This document shows, one piece after another, positions 1 to 8,600 of a stretch of DNA of 64,000 nt. The position numbers and the translations under genes are program-made. Location: NCBI RefSeq assembly GCF_013408535.1, contig NZ_JACBZA010000001.1, positions 6,594,850 to 6,658,849 on the forward strand. The letters are read 5' to 3'. The notes under the pieces are model-generated. The model was given only the letters and a program-made list of their open reading frames with translations. It made no database searches and was not told the DNA's origin. The first letter of the stretch is position 1. Each line of letters opens with the position of its first letter. The DNA comes from Actinopolymorpha cephalotaxi. GTDB taxonomy: Bacteria > Actinomycetota > Actinomycetes > Propionibacteriales > Actinopolymorphaceae.

Positions 1-143
1 ACCTGCTGGGCCGGCTGGGCCGGGACGAGGAGGCGGTACGCGCGTACGACGCGGCCATCGCACGCAGCGGGAACCACGCCGAACGTACCTTCCTCGAACA
101 GCGCCGCGCACTCGCGGCGGGCACCGCGTCAAGCGGGCCTTGA
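1..143 (+). CDS. C-terminal end of an ECF-type RNA polymerase sigma factor (5' truncated)
   Basis: Only the last 46 codons are present, reading from base 3 to the TGA at 141-143; the start lies outside the window. The peptide contains LLGRLGRDEEAVRAYDAAI followed by an AERTFLEQRR segment. This resembles the TPR-like C-terminal tail of the sigma-24 family carrying a DUF6596 region, where the sequence LxRLGRxxEAxxAYxxAIxLxxNxAERxFLxxR is common. Those proteins are extracytoplasmic-function sigma factors whose tail replaces a classical anti-sigma interaction. The gene is convergent with the Glu-rich protein downstream. The family call rests on a short tail only. Confidence 0.6.
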   Translation, partial: LLGRLGRDEEAVRAYDAAIARSGNHAERTFLEQRRALAAGTASSGP

Positions 144-245
144 CGCGGTGCCCGGTGGTGGACCGCCGGCAGGTGGTCGGGGTCGACGGGCCTGCCGGTC
201 GGGTCTGCAGGAGTTACAGGCGGTCGGACGGAACTGCTGCGCGGT

Positions 246-1274
246 CTACTGGTCGCGCTTCATCCAGCCGCTGACCTTCCCGCGCACCTTCTCCTCGATG
301 GTCTCCTCCTTCTCGCCCTCTTCTGTCAACTTCTCCTTGGCGCCCTGTGCCTGTTCCTTGGCGCCCTGGGCCTGTTCGCCGAAGCCCTGCTTCTCCCCGG
401 CTCCCTGTGCGGTATCCCGAACGCCCTCGGTGCTCTCGCGGCCTTCCTCGACACGGCCTTCCCCGACGCGGCCTTCAGCGGCCTCGCGGGCGCCGGTGAC
501 GCCCGACGCACCCCGTTCGCCCTCGGGAGCGCCGACGAAGCGTTCCTCGGTGGACTCTTCGTACATCGCGGCACCACCACCCGCGCCGGAGCCCTCGGCG
601 AACCGCTCCTCGGTCGTGGTCTCCGCGTAACCAGCCGGTCCGCGTCCTTCCGTGCTGCCCGTACCGCCCGTGCTGCCCGGACCGCCCTGTTCGATCCTGC
701 TCTCCTCCAGGCGGCCTTCCTCGATCTTCTCCTCACCGATCTGGTCCCCGCCGAGCCGGCCCTCTTCGGCGCGGCCCTCCTCGAACCGTCCTTCTTCCTC
801 ACGGCGCTGATCCGGAATCGCGGTGGCGGCACCCGCGCCCACCGCTCCGCCCGCGGCCGCACCTGCCGCCGCGCCTCCTGCTGCACCTCTTGCCGTTCCA
901 CCTCCGGTTCCTTCACCGGTGACGTCCTCTTCGACGTACTCCGCAGCCAGCTCCGCCAGTCCGAACGCACGCAACACGTTGCCCGCGGCGTCGACCACGC
1001 GCGAGCTGCCGACGATCGGTGCGATGGCGACGCAGACGCCCTGCGCGTCCTGCACCGTCAGGCCCGCTTCCCGGGCGACCGCGAGGTTGGCGAGGTACGA
1101 CGCGGGTGCGGCGTCCATCGCGATCAGTGCGGCAAGTCGGACGATGTGGTAAGTCCGCGGGTCGAGTTCGGAGTTGGGCAACGTGTCGACGTTCATCTGT
1201 GCCAGTTGCGCGAAGATCGGGTGTTCCCCGTGCGAAAAGGCTCCCAAGGTTCCTTCAGGTGTCTGTGCCGTCAT
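246..1274 (-). CDS. AhpD/carboxymuconolactone-decarboxylase-like protein with long Glu-rich repeat tail
   Basis: The protein has 342 residues. Residues 1 to about 110 form an all-alpha segment (HPIFAQLAQMN, YHIVRLAALIAMDAAPASYL, VQDAQGVCVAIAPIVG) like the carboxymuconolactone decarboxylase/AhpD fold, but I see no CxxC redox pair. After an Ala/Gly stretch the rest is low complexity: many EEGR/EESR-type units, then charged segments such as KEQAQGAKEKL that look like LEA-type or extended coiled sequence. The ATG at 1274 was chosen because AGGAAGG lies upstream at normal spacing; an in-frame start 75 bases earlier lacks this. No partner gene is obvious. Function is unknown; the tail suggests a flexible, possibly stress-protective or cell-surface role, which is inference. 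Confidence 0.6.
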   Translation of the reverse strand: MTAQTPEGTLGAFSHGEHPIFAQLAQMNVDTLPNSELDPRTYHIVRLAALIAMDAAPASYLANLAVAREAGLTVQDAQGVCVAIAPIVGSSRVVDAAGNVLRAFGLAELAAEYVEEDVTGEGTGGGTARGAAGGAAAGAAAGGAVGAGAATAIPDQRREEEGRFEEGRAEEGRLGGDQIGEEKIEEGRLEESRIEQGGPGSTGGTGSTEGRGPAGYAETTTEERFAEGSGAGGGAAMYEESTEERFVGAPEGERGASGVTGAREAAEGRVGEGRVEEGRESTEGVRDTAQGAGEKQGFGEQAQGAKEQAQGAKEKLTEEGEKEETIEEKVRGKVSGWMKRDQ

Positions 1275-1403
1275 GGCGTTTCCTTCCTGACAGACCGGGC
1301 GGCCACAAATGATGTCCGCCGCCCCCACAGACCCCACAAGACATCGCAACGGGCACTGCGCCTCACCCCGATCGGGTGAAAGGGCGCAGGCTCCGTCCTC
1401 GGG

Positions 1404-1796
1404 TCAGCCCTGGCCGCGGGCTGCGTCGAACTCCTTCACCAGTTGACGCGGAGCCTGGCAGCGCCACGCGTCGGTCAGCAGTTCCGCGAGCTCGTCGACC
1501 GGTACGTTCGCCAGCCGGACGAGCACGGCCGGGTACCCGTTGTAGTGCGGCTCGGTGAAGAACTTCTCGCTGTCGGAGGCGAGCAGATCCTGCTTCTCAC
1601 CCTCGTTCGCCACCCGTACCGCCAGTACTTCCGGCTGCGGCACCCGGGCCTTCTTGGGGTGGACCCGCTCCATCCACGTCCACGCGAAGCCGCGCTCCTT
1701 GCCCTTGTTCCGTACGGAGAACCCGAAGTGATCTTCACCCTCGGTGGTCTCCGGCAGCGCCAGCGCGATCCGGCGTACGTCGTCCTGGTCGGCCAT
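1404..1796 (-). CDS. MmcQ/YjbR family protein
   Basis: The protein has about 130 residues with the typical opening DDVRRIALALPETTEG, a central FAWTWMERVHPKK segment and a C-terminal ELLTDAWRCQAPRQLVKEF helix. These match the small YjbR/MmcQ family, which has a CyaY-like fold and is annotated as DNA-binding without a firm biochemical function. Full length for the family. The ATG at 1796 gives the usual N-terminus; a GTG at 1817 in the same frame is an alternative, and the AAGGGA sequence between them could serve the ATG. It is a stand-alone gene on the same strand as the FAD oxidoreductase upstream. Confidence 0.75.
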   Translation of the reverse strand: MADQDDVRRIALALPETTEGEDHFGFSVRNKGKERGFAWTWMERVHPKKARVPQPEVLAVRVANEGEKQDLLASDSEKFFTEPHYNGYPAVLVRLANVPVDELAELLTDAWRCQAPRQLVKEFDAARGQG

Positions 1797-1891
1797 GCCT
1801 GCCACCGGTCCCTTCACTCACGCCGTACGAGCGTGTGGTCCACGGACCTCACTGTAGGCATCCCTCGCTGTGGGCATCCCAGCTGTCGGCG

Positions 1892-3577
1892 TCACTCGAC
1901 CAGCTGGGGGTACGCCGGGCGCCGGCTGGTGGACAGCGTGCGGATCTCCCGCGGCCAGGCCAGCTCGATGCCGAGGCCGTCGGTGAGCAGGCGCTGGTAG
2001 TCGCCTCGCCGCACGGGATCCGCGGACACCTCGCGGGGCGCCCGGCCGCCGTCCAGGCAGTACGCCGCCAGGGCGCCGACCGCCTCGCCGATCGCCCACT
2101 CCACCGGATGCAGGCGGTAACAGCCGTTGGTGATGTGGGTGGAGCCGATGTTCTTGTTCGCGGGCAGCAGGTTGTCCACCCGGACCGGGACGAGGGCGCC
2201 GAGCGGGATCTGGAACGGGTAGGAGTCGATGTCGACGTACGTCCGCCCGGCGGCGCTCGGGTGCAGGTCGATCCGGTAGTTGCCGAGCCCCACGGAGTCG
2301 TCGAACTGCACCGGCCCGTCCGGTCCGGCGGCCTCCACCCCGACGTGCAGTTCGGTGACGGTGAACTCCGCCCGGATCCGGCGGGACTCCCGGACGTAGG
2401 GCCGCATCGCCAGCCCGTCGGCCGTACCCGTGATGTCCGGGCGCAGCCGCAGCCCCGGGTACCCCTCGCCGCCGTCCTCGCGCGGTGCACTCGTCTGCAT
2501 CCAGTGCAGCAACGACAGGGACAGCTCCCGGCTCTCCCGCAGGGCGCGTTCCCGCTCGGCCTCGGTGACGCCGAGCAGCGGCGTCTCCCAGTAGTCGTTC
2601 TGCGGCCAGTTCACCAGTGTCACGTCGGACTCCACCAGCGCCCGACCGGAGCCCCGCCCGAAGTCCTGCCCGAAGTCCCGGCGGTAGTTCGTACGGGCAA
2701 CGATCCGGCGGTAGTGCCAGAAGTCGCGGGAACGGTCGGCGTCGGAGTCGCCGACGAAGATCGGGCGGTGGCGGGGTTCGAGCGTCTCCGGCGCGACGTC
2801 GGTCCAGGACAGCTGCGGGCCCGGCCAGAACGGCGCGACGTGCGTACGCCAGTGCTCGTAGCTCGCCGGCGGATCCACGGTGTGGTCCTCGCCGGGCCGG
2901 TGCTCGACGGCGAAGCACCAGGTGATCGCCTGCTGGTCGAGCGGGTTCGCGGCGGCCGGCGCGTGCGGCTCACCGGTCTGGTCCTGCCCCTCCGCCCCCA
3001 CGACGTGCTCGACGTCGCCGAGCGCGAGCAGGTCACCGAGCTCGGTGGCGTCCACGACGTACGCGGCGGTCACCGTCACCTCGCCGCCCTCGCTACCATG
3101 CCCGCTCTCGCCGCCCTCGCGGCCACGCAGGGTCACTGCCTCGACCGAGTCGCCGCGCCCGTGCACCGTCACCGGCGCGTGGTGCGGCAGGACGGTCAGC
3201 CGACCGGCGGTGAGGTACGGCGCCAGCACCTCGTGGATCGCGGTGACGGCCGCCGCGGGTTCGGCGCACAGGGGACTCACCGACCCCTTGCCCGGGTTGA
3301 GCAACGGGTCGTCGGCCGCGTCCTTCGTCAACGGCAGGTTGCGGCGGTAGAAGTCGCGGATCCGCCGACGCAGGTCGCGATAGCTGGGTGAGGCGTACCG
3401 GCTCTCGATCCACGGGTGCTCGTCCGGCGGCACCGCCTGGCTGGTCAGCTGCCCGCCCAGCCAGCCACTCTCCTCGGTGAGAACCACCCGCCGGCCCAGC
3501 CGCAGCGCGGTCAGCGCGGCCGCGACCCCACCCAGGCCGCCGCCCACCACCAGCACCTCGGTCCGCATCTCCCGCAT
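1892..3577 (-). CDS. FAD-dependent oxidoreductase (FAD_oxidored family)
   Basis: The protein has 561 residues. A Rossmann FAD motif, VLVVGGGLGGVAAALTALRLG, starts near residue 8 and is followed by an acidic residue at the end of strand 2 (VVLTEESG) and by GGQLTSQ, characteristic of PF12831-type FAD-dependent oxidoreductases. A further FAD-contact region, YVVDATELGDLLAL, lies near residue 175, and the C-terminal part contains NLLPANKNIGSTHITNGCYRLHPVEWAIGEA, the usual closing FAD contact. No signal peptide is seen. Members are often found with glycan or sugar catabolism genes, but the substrate cannot be told here. It is divergent from the ParA-like gene across 155 bp. Confidence 0.85.
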   Translation of the reverse strand: MREMRTEVLVVGGGLGGVAAALTALRLGRRVVLTEESGWLGGQLTSQAVPPDEHPWIESRYASPSYRDLRRRIRDFYRRNLPLTKDAADDPLLNPGKGSVSPLCAEPAAAVTAIHEVLAPYLTAGRLTVLPHHAPVTVHGRGDSVEAVTLRGREGGESGHGSEGGEVTVTAAYVVDATELGDLLALGDVEHVVGAEGQDQTGEPHAPAAANPLDQQAITWCFAVEHRPGEDHTVDPPASYEHWRTHVAPFWPGPQLSWTDVAPETLEPRHRPIFVGDSDADRSRDFWHYRRIVARTNYRRDFGQDFGRGSGRALVESDVTLVNWPQNDYWETPLLGVTEAERERALRESRELSLSLLHWMQTSAPREDGGEGYPGLRLRPDITGTADGLAMRPYVRESRRIRAEFTVTELHVGVEAAGPDGPVQFDDSVGLGNYRIDLHPSAAGRTYVDIDSYPFQIPLGALVPVRVDNLLPANKNIGSTHITNGCYRLHPVEWAIGEAVGALAAYCLDGGRAPREVSADPVRRGDYQRLLTDGLGIELAWPREIRTLSTSRRPAYPQLVE

Positions 3578-3719
3578 CGTCCCTCGCTCCCGTCGCCCGG
3601 CAACCCGTCGGCCCGATCGCCGACGCTACCGGCCGGTCCCGGGCGGGCGGCGCCGGATCGGCGGCCACTTCGAGACACGTCCTTGGGCGCGGGTCTCGTG
3701 TCGCGGGCCCTCGGCGGGG

Positions 3720-3725
3720 TAGCGT
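3720..3725 (+). promoter_or_regulatory. -10 element TAGCGT of a leaderless promoter
   Basis: TAGCGT is followed by exactly seven bases and then the GTG of the ParA-like gene. No ribosome-binding sequence precedes that GTG, so transcription probably begins at the start codon itself. Confidence 0.5.
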
Positions 3726-3732
3726 CGGTCAG

Positions 3733-4341
3733 GTGATCGTGGTATCAGCCGCACTGAAGGGCGGGGTCGGCAAGACGACCACGTCCGTCTACCTCGCCGC
3801 GCTCGCGGCCTCCGGCCGGCGTTCGGTCACCCTCGTGGACGCCGACCCCCAGGCCAGCGCGGCCGAGTGGATCGAGTACGCCGCCGACGAGCGGCTGCTG
3901 AAGGTCTCCGTCGTGGAGGCGCCCACCGAGCGCCTGCTCGGCAGGGCCCTGGACCGCTCCGGCGCCGACGACGTCGTGGTGGTCGACACGCCCCCGGCCC
4001 ACGAGCGCCTGCTCAACAAGGCGCTCGGGAAGGCGCACGTCGTGGTGATCCCGACCCGGGTGGGCGGCATCGAGACGTCCCGGGTGGAGGCGGTGCTCGA
4101 GGTCGTGCCCCCCGGCACCCCCACCGGCCTGGTGGTCTGTTCGGCGCGCACCTACACCCGCAGCTACCAGGAGGCGCTCGGGTCGTGGGCGGAGTCCGAC
4201 ATCACGGTCTGGGGGACGGTGCCCGAGCGGGTCGCCATCACCGCCGGTCCCGACGGCCCGCTGTGCCCCGACGGTCTGGAGGCCTACCGCGAGGTCTGGC
4301 GCCGCGCCCAGTCCGCCGCCCGTTCCTCCGGTCGCCGGTAG
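3733..4341 (+). CDS. Orphan ParA-like ATPase
   Basis: The protein has 202 residues beginning MIVVSAALKGGVGKTTTSVYL, with the deviant Walker A motif KGGVGKTT at residues 9-16. DADPQASAAEW is the Walker A' region and VVVVDTPP the Walker B region. It is short for a chromosomal ParA, lacks an N-terminal helix-turn-helix, and has no ParB gene beside it. It belongs to the MinD/ParA P-loop ATPases that position DNA, proteins or protein arrays using ATP-dependent dimerisation. The GTG start follows a leaderless -10 element. It is followed after 88 bp by the nucleoside hydrolase gene, which has its own promoter. The cargo is unknown. Confidence 0.8.
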   Translation: MIVVSAALKGGVGKTTTSVYLAALAASGRRSVTLVDADPQASAAEWIEYAADERLLKVSVVEAPTERLLGRALDRSGADDVVVVDTPPAHERLLNKALGKAHVVVIPTRVGGIETSRVEAVLEVVPPGTPTGLVVCSARTYTRSYQEALGSWAESDITVWGTVPERVAITAGPDGPLCPDGLEAYREVWRRAQSAARSSGRR

Positions 4342-4376
4342 CCGAAACCGCCCGTCGCTCCGGTCGCCGGTAGCCG
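4326..4376 (+). repeat. 32-bp period direct repeat over the parA stop codon
   Basis: The 19-base sequence CTCCGGTCGCCGGTAGCCG occurs at 4326-4344 and again at 4358-4376. The first copy encodes the last codons and TAG stop of the ParA-like gene; the second is intergenic. It looks like a local tandem duplication. Confidence 0.7.
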
Positions 4377-4416
4377 GAGCCGGTCGCTGCCCTGGAGGGA
4401 TGTCCGGAGCCGCGCC

Positions 4417-4422
4417 TAGGCT
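4417..4422 (+). promoter_or_regulatory. -10 element TAGGCT of a leaderless promoter
   Basis: TAGGCT is followed by seven bases and the ATG at 4430 of the nucleoside hydrolase. This decides between two ATGs: the one at 4400 has GGAGG only two bases away, too close for normal initiation. Confidence 0.5.
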
Positions 4423-4429
4423 CGCCTGC

Positions 4430-5422
4430 ATGCCGCTTCCCGTGCACACGCGTACCCTCCCGTCCCAGCGCCGGGTCATCATCGACACCGACGCGAAGAA
4501 CGAGGCAGACGACCAGTTCGCGATCGTGCACGGGCTCCTCTCGCCCAGCCTCGACGTGCGCGGCATCGTCGCCGCGCACTTCGGCATGCGTCCCGGGCGC
4601 AGCGAACGCAGCATGCTGGACAGCCGCGAGGAGATCGAACTGCTGCTCGACCTGATGGGCCTGACCGGCAAGGTCAGGGTCGAGAACGGCGCACCCTACG
4701 CACTGCCCGACGAGCTGACGCCGATCCTCTCGCCCGGCGCGGACCTGATCGTCGAGGAGGCGATGCGCGAGGACGAGGGGCCGCTGTACGTGGCGTTCTT
4801 CGGGCCGCTGACCAACATGGCCGCCGCGCTGCTGGCCGAGCCGCGGATCGCCGAACGCGACGTCACCGTGGTCTGGATCGGCGGCCCTTCCTACGGGCCG
4901 GAGCCGGTCGCCGCGGGCCGGCCGGAGTTCAACCTGGCCAACGACATCGTGGCCGCCAACGTCGTCTTCGCGTCCGACCTTCCGGTGTGGCAGATCCCGC
5001 GGTCGACGTACGTCATGACCGCGGTGAGCTACGCCGAACTGGATGAGAAGGTGGCCCCGTGCGGCGAGCTCGGCGAATACCTCGTACGCCAGCTCGTCGA
5101 GTGGAACGCCGCCCACGCACGCGGCCCGATGGAGTACCGCTCCCTGGGCGACTCCCCGGCGATCGGCGTTCTGCTGAACGAGAACTGCGGCCGCATCGTC
5201 GAGCGCCCCGCGCCGACGTTCCGCGCCGACGGCAGCTACGACCTGGACCGGACCCACCGCCCGATCCGGGTCTACGAGACGATCGACTCCCGCTTCCTCT
5301 TCGAGGACTTCTTCGCCAAGCTCCGCCAGTTCGCCCGGACCGACCTTCGGTCCCCGCGAGCAGACGGCCGGGCAGACAGCCAGATCCCGCAGGTGGACGG
5401 CCGGACAGACCACCAAGCCTGA
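4430..5422 (+). CDS. Nucleoside hydrolase family protein (IunH-like)
   Basis: The protein has 330 residues. Near its N-terminus it has VIIDTDAKNEADDQFAIVHGLLSP, the calcium- and ribose-binding DxDxxxDD signature of inosine-uridine preferring nucleoside hydrolases, in a slightly variant spacing. The central GPLTNMAAALL and the PEFNLANDIVAA segments are also typical. These enzymes hydrolyse the N-glycosidic bond of ribonucleosides; some relatives act on other ribosides. No signal peptide is seen, so it is cytoplasmic. The Arg/Asp/Gln-rich C-terminus (about 25 residues) is unusual and probably disordered. Substrate range cannot be told. Confidence 0.85.
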   Translation: MPLPVHTRTLPSQRRVIIDTDAKNEADDQFAIVHGLLSPSLDVRGIVAAHFGMRPGRSERSMLDSREEIELLLDLMGLTGKVRVENGAPYALPDELTPILSPGADLIVEEAMREDEGPLYVAFFGPLTNMAAALLAEPRIAERDVTVVWIGGPSYGPEPVAAGRPEFNLANDIVAANVVFASDLPVWQIPRSTYVMTAVSYAELDEKVAPCGELGEYLVRQLVEWNAAHARGPMEYRSLGDSPAIGVLLNENCGRIVERPAPTFRADGSYDLDRTHRPIRVYETIDSRFLFEDFFAKLRQFARTDLRSPRADGRADSQIPQVDGRTDHQA

Positions 5423-5660
5423 CAGCGATCCATCTTCTGCCGCGGACTGCCGCGGACTGTTTCGGGTCGATAACAACTCGCCCCCGGTGATTGCCAGCGG
5501 GTCGCGTTCGGAGTGTCGTCAAAGGGTCGCGTCGTGTCCCTTCGTCCGGCGCGGTAACGCAAGCGGTCGTCGCCACTCCAGTCGCGGAAGCGTGCCGTCA
5601 TTCGCCTTCCCACGTTGACGTCTGGACGCGTCGGCGACTCGACGAACCCGGAGGGACGAC
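5423..5660. other. Intergenic spacer before phoD copy 1
   Basis: No gene is seen. The spacer contains a short tandem repeat of TGCCGCGGAC near 5439-5460 and two copies of GGGTCGCGT about 25 bases apart (near 5499 and 5524). No clear Pho box or terminator is recognised. GGAGGG immediately precedes the GTG start of the phosphatase. Confidence 0.5.
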
Positions 5661-7328
5661 GTGCCGAATCCGAGCAGTCGAGACACACCCCAGCGAGACG
5701 CACCTCAGCAGGACGTACTGGCCGCCGCGCCGTTCACTCTCGGCGTCGCATCCGGTGACCCGATACCGGACGGCGTGGTGATCTGGACCCGGCTGGCCCA
5801 GAACCCGCTGGACTCCTTCGGCGGAATGCCGGCGACGGACGTCCCGGTGGACTGGCAGGTCGCCGAGGACGCCTCCTTCACCACCATCGTCCGCTCGGGC
5901 ACCGCGACCGCCCGGCCGGAGTACGTCCACGCGGTGCACGTGGACGTGCGCGGACTCCTGCCCGGCCGCCAGTACTTCTACCGCTTCCGTACGGGCACGA
6001 CGCTCTCTCCGGTCGGGCGTACCAAGACCGCACCCGACCCGGCGGCGAACCCGAGCCGACTGCGGTTCGGGAAGGTGTCGGACGCGGCGTGGTTCGACGG
6101 CTACTACACGGCCTACCGGCACCTGGCCGAGGAAGACCTGGATGTCGTCTTCTGCCTGGGCGACTATGTCTACGAGTACAGCGTGAAGACCAACGGCGGC
6201 CGGCCCGGCTATCCGGCGCTGCCGGAGAAGTACGACCGGGTCCGCACCTTCCTCAGCGACTGCCGGGACTGGTTCGCGCTGTACAAACTGGACCCCGACC
6301 TGCAGGCAGCGCACGCGGCGTTCCCGTGGATCGTCACCTGGGACGACCACGAGGTGATCAACAACTACGCGAACCTGAACCACCCCATCGCCCCACCGGC
6401 GGATTTCCGCGTACGCAGGGCAAACGCTTACCGCGCCTACTGGGAACACATGCCGGTCCGGCTTCTGCAACCGGTCGGGCCGAACCTGCAGCTCTACCGT
6501 CGGTTCACGTTCGGCAGGCTGGCGGAGTTCAACGTGCTCGACACCCGGCAGTACCGCTCCGACCAGGCCTGCGGCGACGGCCTGAAGACCAACTGTGCCG
6601 AGCGCCTGGACCCCGCGCGGACGATGCTCGGCTCACAGCAGGAGTCCTGGCTCTTCAACGGGCTCAGCGCCTCGCAGGCACGCTGGAACGTACTCGCCCA
6701 GCAGGTCATGTTCTCCCAACTGGACTTCAGCACCGACGCGGGCCAGCAGTTCAGCATGGACCTGTGGGACGGCTACAAGCCGGCACGCGACCGCATCATC
6801 GCCGCCTTCACCAGCCGGCACGTGTCCAACCCGTTGATCTTCTCCGGTGACATCCACCGCAACATGGCGGCGGAGGTCAAGGCCAACTTCAACGACTCCG
6901 CCTCCGCCACGGTGGCGACGGAGTACGTCGGAACGTCGATCAGCTCCGGCATGGACGGCGCCGATCGCGACCAGTACGCGGCGCCGTTCCTCGCCGCCAA
7001 CCGGCACGTGAAGTTCTACAACTCCCAGCGCGGCTATCTCAGATGCACCCTGACGGCTGCGCAGTTGACGACCGACTTCCGGATCGTGCCGTACGTACGG
7101 AGCCAGGGCGCGCCCGTGCAGACGAGGGCGACCTTCGTCACCGAGGACGGCCACCCCGGCCTGCACCAGGTCGCGAACAACCCGCCGGTGGGAGTGCCCT
7201 ACTCGGAGGACGTCCTCCCGCCGGGCCCGCTCCGGTTCCGGCCGGGCGGCGAGCCTCGCTCAGCACCGCCAGCACCGCCAGCACCGCCAGCAACACCAGC
7301 AACACCAGCAACACCAGCAACCTCGTGA
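5661..7328 (+). CDS. PhoD-family alkaline phosphatase, copy 1, without export signal
   Basis: The protein has 555 residues, starting at a GTG with GGAGGG five bases upstream. The PhoD N-terminal domain starts at FTLGVASGDP and the metallophosphatase core contains WFDGYYTAYRHLAEEDLDVVF, LGDYVYEY, WDDHE and FSGDIHRN. Two features set it apart from its neighbour at 8601-10283. It has no twin-arginine signal. The conserved SC of the core is S140-D141, whereas copy 2 has S170-C171; in characterised PhoD this Cys is an iron ligand. LGDY is preceded by Cys here but by His in copy 2. The C-terminus ends in Ala/Pro/Thr repeats encoded by triplet-like DNA repeats. It may be a decayed, intracellular or altered-metal paralogue. 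Confidence 0.85.
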   Translation: MPNPSSRDTPQRDAPQQDVLAAAPFTLGVASGDPIPDGVVIWTRLAQNPLDSFGGMPATDVPVDWQVAEDASFTTIVRSGTATARPEYVHAVHVDVRGLLPGRQYFYRFRTGTTLSPVGRTKTAPDPAANPSRLRFGKVSDAAWFDGYYTAYRHLAEEDLDVVFCLGDYVYEYSVKTNGGRPGYPALPEKYDRVRTFLSDCRDWFALYKLDPDLQAAHAAFPWIVTWDDHEVINNYANLNHPIAPPADFRVRRANAYRAYWEHMPVRLLQPVGPNLQLYRRFTFGRLAEFNVLDTRQYRSDQACGDGLKTNCAERLDPARTMLGSQQESWLFNGLSASQARWNVLAQQVMFSQLDFSTDAGQQFSMDLWDGYKPARDRIIAAFTSRHVSNPLIFSGDIHRNMAAEVKANFNDSASATVATEYVGTSISSGMDGADRDQYAAPFLAANRHVKFYNSQRGYLRCTLTAAQLTTDFRIVPYVRSQGAPVQTRATFVTEDGHPGLHQVANNPPVGVPYSEDVLPPGPLRFRPGGEPRSAPPAPPAPPATPATPATPATS

Positions 7329-7341
7329 CGGGGGAGCCATC

Positions 7342-8325
7342 ATGGGTGCAGGAAGCCAGTCCGCCGAGAATGCCGGCGCGGACGTCATCAGCACGGACAC
7401 CACCGGCGCGGGCGTCTCCGGCGCGGACATCATCAGTACGGACATCGCCAGTACGGACGCCGCCAGTACGGACGCCGCCAGTACGGACATCGCCAGTACG
7501 GACGCCGCCAGTACGGGCATCATCAGCACAGACATCACCGGTCCGGCGGGCGCGACCGTTGACAACGTGACGTTGACAGTGCGGCCGACGTCTCTACGGG
7601 TGATGGCCTCTCCGTGTGGCGGGAAGACGCTCGACGTCGGCATCCACAACTCCGCGAGCGTGGATGTGTACGCCGACGTGCTGTTCCTCCCCGCGGCACC
7701 GCTGACCGTCGTACCCAACGTGGTCTCCAGTTATCTGCCGGCGGGATACACGCTGCACGCGCCGGTCCGGGTGGGCGCGCCGCTGGGGTCGGCGGCCGGG
7801 AACCTCTCCGTCGTGGTCCGGTCCGGCCGGACCGCCGGCACCGGCCCCACCGTGACCGTGCCGGTCACGCTCACGACTCCGCCGACTGGTGCGGGAGCGA
7901 ACATCGCCCCGCGGGCACGTGCGAGCGCGTCCTCCACCCATTCCGGCTTCACGCCATGTGGTGCGCTCGACGGCAACACGAACTCCGACGACTGGCAGGT
8001 CGCCACCGGCTGGAACGACGCTACGTCCGGAGTCTTCCCGGACTGGTTCAACGCCACGTTCAGCCAGTCGTACCTGGTGAGCCGCGTGGTCGTACGTACG
8101 CTGAACTCCACCCGCTACCCGGCGTCGCGGTACGGCCTGCGCGACTGGGACGTCCAGGTGCCTTCGGGCACCACGTGGCGAACGGTGGCCAGCGTGCGCG
8201 GCAACACCGCGGGCGTGGTCACCTCGCGGTTCACCCAGGTCAGGACGACGGCGATCCGCATAGCCGTCCGCGACTCGAACGACCACAAGTACTCCCGCAT
8301 CATCGAAGTCGAGATCTATGCGTAG
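7342..8325 (+). CDS. Discoidin (F5/8 type C) domain protein, copy 1, signal peptide replaced by STD repeats
   Basis: The protein has 327 residues, 13 bases after phoD copy 1 and with GGGGGAG before its ATG. Residues 14-66 are repeats of ASTDAASTDI type where a signal peptide would be expected. Residues 70-180 form a beta-rich segment (LTVRPTSLRVMASPCGGKTLDV). The C-terminal 130 residues are a discoidin/F5-8C carbohydrate-binding fold (NIAPRARASASSTHSGF, DGNTNSDDWQ, GLRDWDVQV, ALDG, RIAVRDSND, IIEVEIYA). Copy 2 at 10385-11383 is similar along the whole folded part but has a real signal peptide. The pair is probably a binding partner of the phosphatase at the cell surface; how copy 1 would be exported is unclear. 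Confidence 0.75.
   Translation: MGAGSQSAENAGADVISTDTTGAGVSGADIISTDIASTDAASTDAASTDIASTDAASTGIISTDITGPAGATVDNVTLTVRPTSLRVMASPCGGKTLDVGIHNSASVDVYADVLFLPAAPLTVVPNVVSSYLPAGYTLHAPVRVGAPLGSAAGNLSVVVRSGRTAGTGPTVTVPVTLTTPPTGAGANIAPRARASASSTHSGFTPCGALDGNTNSDDWQVATGWNDATSGVFPDWFNATFSQSYLVSRVVVRTLNSTRYPASRYGLRDWDVQVPSGTTWRTVASVRGNTAGVVTSRFTQVRTTAIRIAVRDSNDHKYSRIIEVEIYA
7427..7534 (+). repeat. 15-bp tandem repeats inside discoidin copy 1
   Basis: Units of the type GCCAGTACGGACGCC, differing by one or two bases, repeat in frame about seven times and encode ASTDA/ASTDI. They replace the region that encodes the signal peptide in copy 2. Confidence 0.75.
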
Positions 8326-8600
8326 GCAGGCTCCGGGTGGCGCGGCCGAGCCCGCGCTGGCCGGAGCAGGACGGCGGAACTGGTTGCGGCCCGACGCCTT
8401 CTATACCTTTCGAGCTGTACTCGTCGCTCGATGTTCGTTTTCTATTGTCCGGCGATGGGTACAGCGCTTTCCACGACGATCGGATGATGGTCCCGGCTCG
8501 GTGAATTCCCTGCCGGTGAACTGCCGGTGGCTCGCGGCTTTCTCTGTTGGTCGTAGTTGGTCTTGGTTGGTCTTTTCTTGGTCATCGCGGGGGGTTGGCA
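8326..8600. other. Intergenic spacer between the duplicated modules, locally lower GC
   Basis: No gene is seen. The part from about 8395 to 8470 is noticeably less GC-rich than its surroundings. From about 8545 it holds repeated GTTGGTC-like words just before the phoD copy 2 start. It probably carries the promoter of the second module, but I cannot name a box. Confidence 0.5.

Noticed and set aside
3733..4341. Chromosome or plasmid partition locus
   Set aside because: There is no ParB, parS or replication gene nearby; the protein is short and stands alone.
5423..5660. Pho box before phoD copy 1
   Set aside because: No pair of GTTCACC-like 11-bp repeats is seen; the GGGTCGCGT pair is 25 bases apart.
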